Shown in pieces: positions 1 through 7,080 of a DNA stretch of 10,519 nt. The notes under the pieces were generated by a model. The model was given only the letters and a program-made list of their open reading frames with translations. It made no database searches and was not told the origin of the DNA. This stretch comes from CAZNJQ01 sp964573545 (GTDB taxonomy: Bacteria; Patescibacteriota; Minisyncoccia; Phycocordibacterales; UBA2135). The DNA lies in the NCBI GenBank assembly GCA_964573545.1, contig CAZNJQ010000024.1:1-10519 (forward strand). The letters run 5' to 3'. Position 1 is the first letter of the stretch; each line of letters begins with the position of its first letter. The translations under genes and the position numbers were made by a program.

Positions 1-162
1 CTGACAGGTTCGTTCGTTATCTTGAACGCGAATTTTATGGACCTTGTTCCGCTTGCCATTTTTGGCTCTGCGGCAGGACAGCTCTTTGCGCAACGTCTCT
101 CGCTTAAGGTGGAACGGCACCTCATGTCAGTCATGGACGTTCCGGCACCGGCGAAGGCGTAA
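1..162 (+). CDS. C-terminal fragment of an unidentified membrane-like protein
   Basis: Frame 1 is open from the first base to a TAA at 160-162, giving 53 residues; the gene begins outside the window. Most of the first 30 residues are hydrophobic (FVILNANF, then DLVPLAIFGSAAGQLFA), which would suit one last membrane segment. A short polar tail follows, ending MDVPAPAKA. A rho-independent terminator starts 17 bp after the stop, which supports this being a real gene end. I do not recognise the family. A permease or other polytopic membrane protein is possible, but this is only inferred from hydrophobicity. It is convergent with the giant minus-strand gene. Confidence 0.6.
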   Translation: MTGSFVILNANFMDLVPLAIFGSAAGQLFAQRLSLKVERHLMSVMDVPAPAKA

Positions 163-178
163 AACAGAAATTTTAAAT

Positions 179-210
179 ACCCGCTTTCCACACAGGCGGG
201 TTTTTCTTTT
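179..210 (+). terminator. Intrinsic terminator of the left-edge gene
   Basis: The arms ACCCGC (179-184) and GCGGGT (196-201) pair perfectly around a short loop and are followed by TTTTT then CTTTT on the plus strand. It lies 17 bp after the TAA of the partial gene at the left edge. Its T tract is shared, as the complementary strand, with the minus-strand terminator next to it. Confidence 0.8.
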
Positions 211-227
211 GCAAAAGAAAAACCCGC
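196..227. repeat. 32-bp perfect palindrome joining two terminators
   Basis: Bases 196-211 are the exact reverse complement of 212-227. The palindrome is made of the 3' arm plus T tract of the plus-strand terminator and the same parts of the minus-strand terminator, so each T tract can also pair with the other hairpin's A tract. This is seen directly in the sequence. Confidence 0.85.
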
Positions 228-242
228 TCTCCGAGAGCGGGT
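201..242 (-). terminator. Intrinsic terminator of the giant minus-strand gene
   Basis: Arms ACCCGCTCT (222-230) and AGAGCGGGT (234-242) form a 9-bp stem with a 3-nt loop. Read on the minus strand, the hairpin is followed by TTTTCTTTT. It lies about 27 bp beyond the stop of the 1072-residue gene. Together with the plus-strand hairpin it makes a bidirectional terminator between two convergent genes. Confidence 0.8.
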
Positions 243-269
243 TCACTATACTATGATATGAAGAACAAT

Positions 270-3200
270 TTAGACGGGATTTGGCAGAAAATTTTTCCAA
301 TTGAACGGACGCGGTTTCTCCTCGACGAAGTCTTTGATGGCATCGTAGGAAAGAATCCGAAGGAGGATCGGGCCGCTGTCGGGGCCGTCTACGGGGAGTC
401 CCACGAACGACACACCAGTGTTATTCGGGGGAAATCCGTTTTCTCCGTACGGATCGGTATGGGTACCGGATGCGCACATGTGATAGAACGCGTATGAGGT
501 CGCGGCGGCAGCGAAGAAGTGCTTGTCACCGTACGTTTTCAGGGTGAATCGGCCGTTATAGATCCTCGAGTAATTTCCGCGCATCGGGTCATTTTTCGTT
601 GCACCAAGAAGCGGGTCTGCCCATCCCGACATGCGGGGAGGCGCCGAGCGAAGGTCAAGCCCGTACTCGTATCCGCCCGGGGCTTTCACAGTTCCCCACG
701 CAATCGCTTTTCCGCCGTAAAGCGGAGCGACGACGAGCCGGTCAAGCAGTTCGTTTTTCCCTTGCCATTCAGGCATGCCGGAAAGCATTGTCTTTAAGAA
801 TCCGGCGTAGAACGGACCTTCAAGGATTTCTCCATCAATGGTGTTTCCAAGGTGATTTCCTGAAGGAAAGTTGATGGCTCCGACGTTACGCATGTCAAAG
901 CCCTCATATTCGGCATTATTGTAGTCGCCGACACCTTTTATGATGAGGCGGCTCGCGTGATGCCGCCTTAGAATTGCCCTGAAAATGTCGACATTTGCGA
1001 GCACGTGCCGATTGATCATCTGGAACATCTGCTCATGGGGGAAATCGCTGCCCCGTTTCTCGATTCCATGGAGAAGCATTTTCCCGATTTTCTCAAGGAT
1101 TTCATGCGCCTGCTCGCGGTGCGTGGTGCGCGCTTCCTTCAGCGCTTTTAAGAAATCCTTTTCAAGATCCGCAAATGGACGCTGGTGCGGGTCGAGCTCC
1201 GTTCTGTAGTGGAAGTTTTGTCCCTGCACGCCATCGTCGTTTGAGGCGAAAAGGTGGACCGGCATTGAGCCGTCAAGATGAAGATTTTCGCGGCGCATCA
1301 TTTCGAATACGGCTTCCGCCATGCCGAGGCGCTTGTTTGTGAGTTTATCGGTGACGAACTCTTTCGCTCGTCCGCCCCAGTGCTGGTCGGTCGCGGTATG
1401 TGCCCAGATATATTTGGAGCTACGGTCGTACATAAGCGGGACATGCACATGCCCCTTCTTCTTTTTTCCATTCTCGCGAATTTCCGGATAATTCTTGAAC
1501 GCTTCAAGCGCACCGGCCGAGAGGACGTCTGCCTCAGGGATCCCATTCACGAAACGGAGCCGCAGGGCGCCGCTTCTGAATTGATTATTGAATACGGCTT
1601 TCGCGAGAGGGTGTGATTTTCTCACCTGGTCTGCGAGCGCCTGACGCAAGAACATATCATCGACCGCGATGGGAGCGACGAAGACATGCGCGGAACCGCG
1701 CCTGCCGTCGTAATCCGCTTCCCGTACGGTCATTCTGAATTGAATCGCCCACGGCGCACAGATGACAGTCGTCACTGCAAGCTGCTCTCGCAGATTTTTC
1801 GGTCCGTACTGGCTCGTGAACCGTGCGAGTAACGTATCCGTCACATCTGCAGTGCTCGGGATATGGACTTCGATCTTTCTCGTGCCGATCTGCACGAACG
1901 TCGTTCCTTGTCCGATGATTTTTGAACGCGGGATTGCGCTCTCCAACTTGCGCACGACGAGCGCCTGCGCGTAATTATAGAAGCGCTGGTATTCCTGCGT
2001 TGCCACATTGGTGACCGTGGCTCTGTTCAACTGCTCCTGAATGGTGTCGATCTGTCCGTGAAGTTTTGAGGCATATTCCGTATTATGGTCTGATTCCGCT
2101 TTCGCGAGCGCCTTTTTTGCCGCTTGGAGCTTGCTCATGAGGTCGATCTGTTTCCGTTTCGTCCAGTAATTGATTTCCCAATACGCGATTGATTCAATGA
2201 GCTCTTCTTCATTTATTCCAAGGATAATGAAGATGGGGCCCGGGAATTCAAGTTCACCGTCGGGTTTGATACAAATTTTCTTCCAGCCGGAGAGGACGTT
2301 GTCGAAGGTCTCTTCGGCCGTTTGATATGCAACCTTATCCGGCGGACTTTCCCGCATGATTTTTTCGACTTCCGCCCGGTATCCCGGATCCGCGAAAATC
2401 GAGAAATTGATGTTGTCGCCTTTGACGAGCGAGCGGCCGACTTTCTGCGGTCCACCCGCTTTCTTCAGATCAAGAGAGATCAGATTCGTGAGAAAGACCG
2501 CTTTGTCGCCGCGGAATTCCGCGTCGGAGAGAGCGCGTCGCACCACGTTACCGACAATGTCCCGTCCGTGACGGGTGCCAATATTCGCACCGTTCAAGAA
2601 CATGACAGGGTAATCTCCGGAATCACCATCAAAAGTAACGCGATAAGGCTTTTCGAATGATGTTTTCGGCATCCGGAATTTCGTCAGGTCGCCGAGCTCT
2701 TTTGAAGCGCGGACGCGTCCGATACCCGGAAGCGCACGGTCCTTGTTCTCTTTCGTGTGAGAGACGCCACGATGCCACGCGGCGCGTTCTTCAACCATCT
2801 GGATGGGAATGTGCGGGAAGAGGGGAGCGAACGCTTCTTTCGGATTCATGCTGACACGCACAAACCCTTGGAGCGCCTTATCCATCTCTTTTCCGTACGG
2901 ACTCTCCCAAATGACGCGCCTGACGTATTCGCCGAACTTTGAGCGCTTCGGCTCGTGGCCCGGGAATGCTTCGCAGATCTTCTTATGAAGCGCGTCCATG
3001 GTTTCACGGATGAGAATCCCTCCGTTTACCAGGCGGATGATTTCCGCATTGATCGCATTCGTGATGAGCTTCTTGTCGTGCTCGGTGTTCATAAGCCGTC
3101 CCACAGTGCGCAACCGTTGTTTGCGCTGCCGCAAGGCGGCAAGCTTCAAGTTGCACAGCCGCATGAGCTCCACTTCGGGGAGATTTTTGTTCGCGATGAT

Positions 3201-3488
3201 GAAATCGTCGATTTTTTCGTACTCGGCAGGTCCGCCCTTGGCTGGCATCCATTTGCCTTTGTGGCGGGAACCGCCGCGTGCCGGAAGATTAGGCATGCGT
3301 GCCTCAAAATTTTGTACGCGCGTAGTGGTGATGCGTGCATCTTTGAGCTCCCGTGCAAGCTTTTCAGAAAGCTCGCGCGCGGTCAAAGGATAGCCGCGCT
3401 TCGCATTTTCCCTTATCCCTTTTTCAACCTTCTCGGTAAGTTCTCGCGGAATGCGCTCACGCGCAACCTTCTTCTCACGGGTATTCAT
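270..3488 (-). CDS. Giant uncharacterised protein with HTH-like N-terminus and C-terminal metallophosphoesterase motifs
   Basis: 1072 residues, with no family recognised over the full length. The start is ATG at 3486-3488 with AAAAGG 7 nt upstream. Two helix-turn-helix-like stretches are visible near residues 34-62 and 90-126 (IDDFIIANKN through LRQRKQRL). The C-terminal part shows calcineurin-like phosphoesterase motifs in order: ATDQHWGG (699-706, D-x-H), ASNDDG (748-753, the GDxxD position), PSGNH (875-879), GDKHFF (987-992) and GTHTDP (1007-1012, a variant of GHxH). A central region (about 284-610) may be a degenerate first copy, with ANIGTRHG near 301-308, LTNLISLD at 333-340 and LGINEEE at 423-429. 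A charged, probably coiled-coil stretch (about 443-490) interrupts it. No signal peptide or membrane helix is evident, so it is probably cytoplasmic. Acting on nucleic acid is an inference. The gene stands alone, is convergent with the left-edge gene and divergent from truB, and ends in its own terminator. Confidence 0.85.
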   Translation of the reverse strand: MNTREKKVARERIPRELTEKVEKGIRENAKRGYPLTARELSEKLARELKDARITTTRVQNFEARMPNLPARGGSRHKGKWMPAKGGPAEYEKIDDFIIANKNLPEVELMRLCNLKLAALRQRKQRLRTVGRLMNTEHDKKLITNAINAEIIRLVNGGILIRETMDALHKKICEAFPGHEPKRSKFGEYVRRVIWESPYGKEMDKALQGFVRVSMNPKEAFAPLFPHIPIQMVEERAAWHRGVSHTKENKDRALPGIGRVRASKELGDLTKFRMPKTSFEKPYRVTFDGDSGDYPVMFLNGANIGTRHGRDIVGNVVRRALSDAEFRGDKAVFLTNLISLDLKKAGGPQKVGRSLVKGDNINFSIFADPGYRAEVEKIMRESPPDKVAYQTAEETFDNVLSGWKKICIKPDGELEFPGPIFIILGINEEELIESIAYWEINYWTKRKQIDLMSKLQAAKKALAKAESDHNTEYASKLHGQIDTIQEQLNRATVTNVATQEYQRFYNYAQALVVRKLESAIPRSKIIGQGTTFVQIGTRKIEVHIPSTADVTDTLLARFTSQYGPKNLREQLAVTTVICAPWAIQFRMTVREADYDGRRGSAHVFVAPIAVDDMFLRQALADQVRKSHPLAKAVFNNQFRSGALRLRFVNGIPEADVLSAGALEAFKNYPEIRENGKKKKGHVHVPLMYDRSSKYIWAHTATDQHWGGRAKEFVTDKLTNKRLGMAEAVFEMMRRENLHLDGSMPVHLFASNDDGVQGQNFHYRTELDPHQRPFADLEKDFLKALKEARTTHREQAHEILEKIGKMLLHGIEKRGSDFPHEQMFQMINRHVLANVDIFRAILRRHHASRLIIKGVGDYNNAEYEGFDMRNVGAINFPSGNHLGNTIDGEILEGPFYAGFLKTMLSGMPEWQGKNELLDRLVVAPLYGGKAIAWGTVKAPGGYEYGLDLRSAPPRMSGWADPLLGATKNDPMRGNYSRIYNGRFTLKTYGDKHFFAAAATSYAFYHMCASGTHTDPYGENGFPPNNTGVSFVGLPVDGPDSGPILLRILSYDAIKDFVEEKPRPFNWKNFLPNPV

Positions 3489-3576
3489 TTTTCTGCCTTT
3501 TCAAACAGCAATTTTCTGGCTTTATTCTAGCCTTTTTTGCTTTTTCAGGGGACTTGCGGCTTTGGAAAAATGTCGT

Positions 3577-4308
3577 ATGATGTTCCCCATGTTGAGAGCA
3601 CTCGTTGAAGCGGTATTGCACTCCTCTAGGAAGGAAAGATTTCCGGAGATACTCCTCATAGACAAACCTAAAGGCATCACGTCGTTTGACGTCATACGGA
3701 TTCTTAAACAAAAGTACGGATTGCTAAAGATCGGGCACGCCAGAAATCTGAAGATCGGGCACGCCGGTACGCTTGACCCGCTTGCAACAGGACTTCTTAT
3801 CGTCGGGATAGGAGAAGGAACAAAGCGGATGAATGAATTCTTGAAACTCCCTAAGTCGTATAAGGCTCATATCGTGTTGGGTATAAAGACGGATACCGGC
3901 GACATGGAGGGAAAAGTCATTGAGAAGAAGGCAGTCCATTCTATAGACGAGGGGTCGGTTAGAAAGATGCTCTCTGGAATGCTCGGGAAACTGCTTTTAC
4001 CGGTACCCGTATACTCTGCGGTAAAACGGGGCGGTGTCCCGTTGTATAAGCGTGCGCGGCGGGGAGAGAAAGTCGTTCCTCCAATAAAAGAGATGGAGAT
4101 AAAAGAGATCAAGCTTCTGGATGTCGTGCGCGAGAAAGAGCGCGTTGTTTTGCTCGTGGAAATGGCGGTGGGGAGTGGCACATATGTGCGTTCCGTTGCA
4201 GAAGAGATAGGCAGGCGACTTGGTGTTCCCGCCGTGGTCGGGGAATTGCGGCGGATGAAAATCGGAACATTTGATGTTCATATGGCGAAGAGGCTTGAAG
4301 ATATATGA
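3577..4308 (+). CDS. truB: tRNA pseudouridine(55) synthase TruB
   Basis: TruB isomerises uridine 55 in the T-loop of tRNAs to pseudouridine. Hallmarks seen: LLIDKPKGITSFDV (26-39), the catalytic loop GHAGTLDPLATG (61-72) with catalytic Asp67, the PVYSAVKRGG segment, and GSGTYVRSVAEEIG near the C-terminus. At 243 residues it is shorter than E. coli TruB and seems to lack a C-terminal PUA domain. Oddity: a 24-bp in-frame duplication repeats LKIGHA just before the catalytic loop, adding eight residues. The start is uncertain. ATGs occur at 3577, 3580 and 3589, and TruB usually begins only a few residues before the IDKPKG motif, so the roughly 20-residue extension is unusual. A -10-like TATGAT (3576-3581) favours 3589. 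It uses ATA and AGA/AGG codons more than its neighbours. It is divergent from the giant gene, and an assembly gap follows. Confidence 0.93.
   Translation: MMFPMLRALVEAVLHSSRKERFPEILLIDKPKGITSFDVIRILKQKYGLLKIGHARNLKIGHAGTLDPLATGLLIVGIGEGTKRMNEFLKLPKSYKAHIVLGIKTDTGDMEGKVIEKKAVHSIDEGSVRKMLSGMLGKLLLPVPVYSAVKRGGVPLYKRARRGEKVVPPIKEMEIKEIKLLDVVREKERVVLLVEMAVGSGTYVRSVAEEIGRRLGVPAVVGELRRMKIGTFDVHMAKRLEDI
3724..3765 (+). repeat. In-frame tandem duplication (24-bp period) inside truB
   Basis: Bases 3724-3741 and 3748-3765 match at 17 of 18 positions (core AAGATCGGGCACGCC), separated by 6 bp, giving a 24-bp period. The unit encodes LKIGHARN followed by LKIGHAGT. Only the second copy continues into the conserved catalytic motif, so the first looks like the inserted one. 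It could be a real insertion or an assembly error. Confidence 0.85.
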
Positions 4309-4371
4309 GGGGGAGTGGGCAGAGAAACCATATCGATTCATCCTTTCAGATAAAAGCATCAGCCTACGTTA

Positions 4372-4471
4372 NNNNNNNNNNNNNNNNNNNNNNNNNNNNN
4401 NNNNNNNNNNNNNNNNNNNNNNNNNNNNNNNNNNNNNNNNNNNNNNNNNNNNNNNNNNNNNNNNNNNNNNN
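4372..4471. other. Assembly gap (100 N)
   Basis: Exactly 100 N between truB and the aldehyde dehydrogenase gene. One hundred is a common placeholder for a gap of unknown size, so genes could be missing here, and adjacency of the two flanks is a scaffolding inference. Outside the N run, the intergenic stretch 4309-4607 shows only short repeats and no convincing gene. Confidence 0.98.
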
Positions 4472-4476
4472 AGGTC

Positions 4477-4517
4477 GGCTCGGGAATGCTTAAGCCTACA
4501 GCTTTGCATCCCGCTCG
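4477..4517. repeat. Imperfect inverted repeat beside the gap, candidate dispersed repeat
   Basis: CGGGAATGC (4481-4489) faces GCATCCCG (4506-4513), pairing with a single bulged base around a loop of about 16 nt. Flanking GGCT and CTCG extend the partial symmetry. The heptamer CCTACGT occurs on both sides of the gap, at 4363-4369 and 4519-4525. This is the sort of structured repeat that breaks short-read assemblies. No gene is visible in it. Confidence 0.45.
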
Positions 4518-4607
4518 CCCTACGTCGCTAACAAAGCAAAATAGCTTGTTTTTGAGAGGGTGGCGTGTTAGATTCTCGGTAGAAACTTTGACACAGAGGA
4601 CGAGAAA

Positions 4608-6350
4608 ATGGGTTCCCTTCGGACCATCCTTGGCGATCGGTTTTCCGAGAAGATGTACCCTAACCTCAATAGCCCGGATATCAAAAGAGCCATCGAGGGA
4701 GGGAGAAAATCTTTTCAAGAGAACTATCTTAATTGGACATATGGCTGGATCATAGACGGACGTGTGTTTCAAAGCGATGTTTTTGACGGCGGTTTGTTCT
4801 ATTCGACACGTAACCCTGCGGATGGCACGGTAGTCGGCACGTTCCCGATTCTCTCGAAAGACAGAATTGCGCACGTTTCTAAGCTATTGCCCGCTGTGCG
4901 GCGAAGGGGCATTGAATTCTCGCAGACAGTGCCATGGCAAAAGCGGGTAGAGCTTCTTTTGGAGATTTCCAAAGTGGTGGAGGAGCGGTTCTGGCTTCTT
5001 GTTGCGGCGAAACAACACGAGACGGGACAGAGCCTCGCGGAAGCAATCGGAGAGACCGACGAAGAAGTTGATTTCCCACTCGCTGTGGCGATGTATCTCC
5101 AGGAGTTCCACGAAGACACACTGCTCCCGACTCCTCGTTTTTCGGGAGATTACAACGGAAAACGGTATGTTCCGCATGGTGTTTTTCTCAACGTGTGCCC
5201 GTTCAATTTTCCCGGGGCAATCCCCATGGACATGGCGTGCAAAGCACTTGCCATGGGTAATGCGTTCATCGAGAAATCGTCCGATAAATCATCGCTCTGC
5301 GGCTATCTGGTGTATGAGAGCATCGTCATGGCGTTTGAGCGGCTCGGCATTCCGCACGAGGGCGTCGTCAATTACGCGCCCGGCGGTCCCAAGGTCGTCG
5401 ACATGTTTCTTGAATCTCCCGACATCGCGGGCGTCTCGTTCACGGGAAGCTCTGCGGCGCTTACGGAAATCAAAGCGAAGCATGGCACGATGCTCCGGAA
5501 CGGATACCACGGCAGGGCGCCGCTTGTGTTCGGTTCCGCGGAGACGAGCGGCGTGAATATCGTCGTTGTCTGGCACGATGCCGATGTCGCACGCGCCGCG
5601 ATAGAGTGCGTAAAAGCATTCATTGGGCGAAGCGGACAGAAGTGCTCATCGGCGCGAATCATTATGGTTCATAAGGAGGTGAAAGCGCTTTTTGACAATC
5701 ATCTCTTGTGCGAACTCAATAGAATTCGTTTTGGAGACGCTCTCGAAGGGGCGGATACGGGACCTGTTATCACCGAGGATGCAGGCAGGGTAATCAGGCA
5801 GAAGATCGACAAACTTTTCTGCCATAGTATCGCTGCCACCAGTCAGGCGCTTCATGTGGGTTGTGCCGGAAAAGAGCTCTCAAAAATCAATTCATTTCCC
5901 CGTTTTCTGGATATTTCAGGGGAGGTCTTGAAAGACATAAATCTGGCGCGGGAGTTCATGAACACGGAAATCTTCGGGCCTGTCACATCTGTTATCGCTG
6001 TTCCCGATATTGATGCGGTGAAAGGACTCTGCGAGCTCTCGGATTACGCGTTGACCGGCGCCTGTTTTACTGCTGATATAGAAGTTCAGCTTGCGCTCTC
6101 GAATGTCATCCCTGCGGGCAACCTCTATCACAACCGCAAATGCACCGGTGCGCTCGTTGAAACGGAGTGCTTCGGCGGCTTGCGCTCACTCTCGTCTCCG
6201 TCGGGGATAAAAGGGAAACAAGCGCTTGCGCTTTTCGGTTCTCAGCAGACAGTTTCCGGCTTTTATGATCCATCATGGGGTGCCGAGGAACGCGAAGAAT
6301 TCGTGAGGCGGATGCAATCCGAGCTCGGTGTCGTTTTCTCAAAAGCGTAA
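4608..6350 (+). CDS. Aldehyde dehydrogenase, delta-1-pyrroline-5-carboxylate (P5C) dehydrogenase type
   Basis: 580 residues of the NAD(P)-dependent aldehyde dehydrogenase superfamily. Members of the P5C dehydrogenase branch oxidise glutamate gamma-semialdehyde to glutamate in proline catabolism. Motifs seen: CPFNFPG (197-203, replacing the usual PWNFP), MGNAFIEKSS (216-225, cofactor-binding Lys223), SFTGS (277-281), the general-base Glu312 in AETSGVN, the nucleophile Cys346 in SGQKCSSAR, EIFGPV (454-459), and a P5CDH-like end NLYHNRKCTGALV then CFGG (521-524). The length suits the stand-alone P5CDH type rather than shorter aldehyde dehydrogenases. The ATG is preceded by AGAGGA with 7-nt spacing. 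No proline dehydrogenase is visible nearby, so substrate assignment rests on the motifs alone and another semialdehyde is possible. Its promoter side is partly lost in the gap; a strong terminator follows. Confidence 0.88.
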   Translation: MGSLRTILGDRFSEKMYPNLNSPDIKRAIEGGRKSFQENYLNWTYGWIIDGRVFQSDVFDGGLFYSTRNPADGTVVGTFPILSKDRIAHVSKLLPAVRRRGIEFSQTVPWQKRVELLLEISKVVEERFWLLVAAKQHETGQSLAEAIGETDEEVDFPLAVAMYLQEFHEDTLLPTPRFSGDYNGKRYVPHGVFLNVCPFNFPGAIPMDMACKALAMGNAFIEKSSDKSSLCGYLVYESIVMAFERLGIPHEGVVNYAPGGPKVVDMFLESPDIAGVSFTGSSAALTEIKAKHGTMLRNGYHGRAPLVFGSAETSGVNIVVVWHDADVARAAIECVKAFIGRSGQKCSSARIIMVHKEVKALFDNHLLCELNRIRFGDALEGADTGPVITEDAGRVIRQKIDKLFCHSIAATSQALHVGCAGKELSKINSFPRFLDISGEVLKDINLAREFMNTEIFGPVTSVIAVPDIDAVKGLCELSDYALTGACFTADIEVQLALSNVIPAGNLYHNRKCTGALVETECFGGLRSLSSPSGIKGKQALALFGSQQTVSGFYDPSWGAEEREEFVRRMQSELGVVFSKA

Positions 6351-6363
6351 TATAGGTAGAGAT

Positions 6364-6395
6364 GCCCGTGTGTTTTCACACGGGCTTTTTTATTT
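6364..6395 (+). terminator. Intrinsic terminator of the aldehyde dehydrogenase gene
   Basis: GCCCGTGTG (6364-6372) and CACACGGGC (6377-6385) form a perfect 9-bp stem with a TTTT loop, followed by TTTTTTATTT. It begins 14 bp after the dehydrogenase stop. On the minus strand the hairpin is not followed by a T tract, so it is mainly a plus-strand terminator even though the methyltransferase gene converges on it. Confidence 0.92.
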
Positions 6396-6401
6396 GAAGC
6401 A

Positions 6402-7034
6402 TTACTTTTTATGTATGAACGGAACGAAGGAAAAACCGGGGTATTCTTCCTCTCTAAACTCGTTTCCCCCTTGTTTTATAATAAGAAAAATCGAATCATG
6501 GACAGGCATGACGATCCTGCCGCCGATACTGAGCTGCTCTTTCCAGGCTGCGGGAACTTCTTGTGCGGATGCGCCGGAGATAATGCAATCAAATGGCGCT
6601 TCTTTCGGGAGCCCGTCTTCTGCGTTGATCGAAAGCACGGTAACGATTCCCTTTTGTATAAAATCGTAGCGGGAGATATTTTTCTCTCCCATCTCTTTAA
6701 GCTCAGGGATGCGCTCAATACCGATTACCGTGCCTTCTGTCCCCACGATATGCGCGAGAAGCGCGGTCTGCCATCCGGAACCGGAACCGACATCAAGTAC
6801 TTTGTCGCCTCGTTTTGGCTGGAGCAATTCCAACATAAATGCCACCGTGTAAGGCTGAGAAATTGTTTGTCCGTGGCCGATAGGGAGGGCGGAGTCTTCG
6901 TATGCTTCGTCTGCGTATGCGACGGGGACGAAGTTTTTCCGGTCGATATCCTCGAATGCCTCAATAAGAGCGGGAGTTTTTAATACACCCTTGTGGATTA
7001 ATGCCGTGACAAGGTGTTTCATATTCCTATCCAT
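6402..7034 (-). CDS. pcm: Protein-L-isoaspartate O-methyltransferase
   Basis: 210 residues from ATG 7032-7034. The enzyme methylates abnormal L-isoaspartyl residues from S-adenosylmethionine and starts their repair in aged proteins. Diagnostic motifs are GHGQTISQP (53-61), characteristic of this family, and the SAM-binding glycine loop VLDVGSGSGW (79-88) with acidic Glu107 after the second strand. The length matches the usual bacterial enzyme of about 210 residues. The frame stays open further upstream to 7172, but that part has no family similarity and overlaps the neighbouring gene's terminator. A second ATG at 7020-7022 (five codons in) has GGATAGG just before it and may be the true start; a TATAAT 6 nt before 7034 would make that ATG leaderless. 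It is convergent with the dehydrogenase. Confidence 0.93.
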   Translation of the reverse strand: MDRNMKHLVTALIHKGVLKTPALIEAFEDIDRKNFVPVAYADEAYEDSALPIGHGQTISQPYTVAFMLELLQPKRGDKVLDVGSGSGWQTALLAHIVGTEGTVIGIERIPELKEMGEKNISRYDFIQKGIVTVLSINAEDGLPKEAPFDCIISGASAQEVPAAWKEQLSIGGRIVMPVHDSIFLIIKQGGNEFREEEYPGFSFVPFIHKK

Positions 7035-7040
7035 ATAGCA

Positions 7041-7046
7041 ATTATA
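7041..7046 (-). promoter_or_regulatory. -10 box of the pcm promoter
   Basis: A perfect TATAAT on the minus strand lies 6 nt upstream of ATG 7034. No good -35 hexamer is seen at 16-18 bp. The position predicts transcription starting at or next to the ATG, giving either a leaderless message or a very short leader to ATG 7022. Confidence 0.45.
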
Positions 7047-7080
7047 TACAAGTCTGGGGGATTTATTCCTCTTTTTATGA

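Noticed and set aside
3451..3576. Upstream extension of the truB frame to an ATG at 3451.
   Set aside because: It overlaps the start of the divergent giant gene and encodes unrelated hydrophobic sequence; TruB proteins do not have it.
4305..4371. An ATG overlapping the truB stop (ATGA) opens a frame running into the N gap, suggesting a coupled downstream gene.
   Set aside because: Only 22 codons are visible, with no ribosome-binding site at good spacing and no recognisable sequence; the gap prevents any test.
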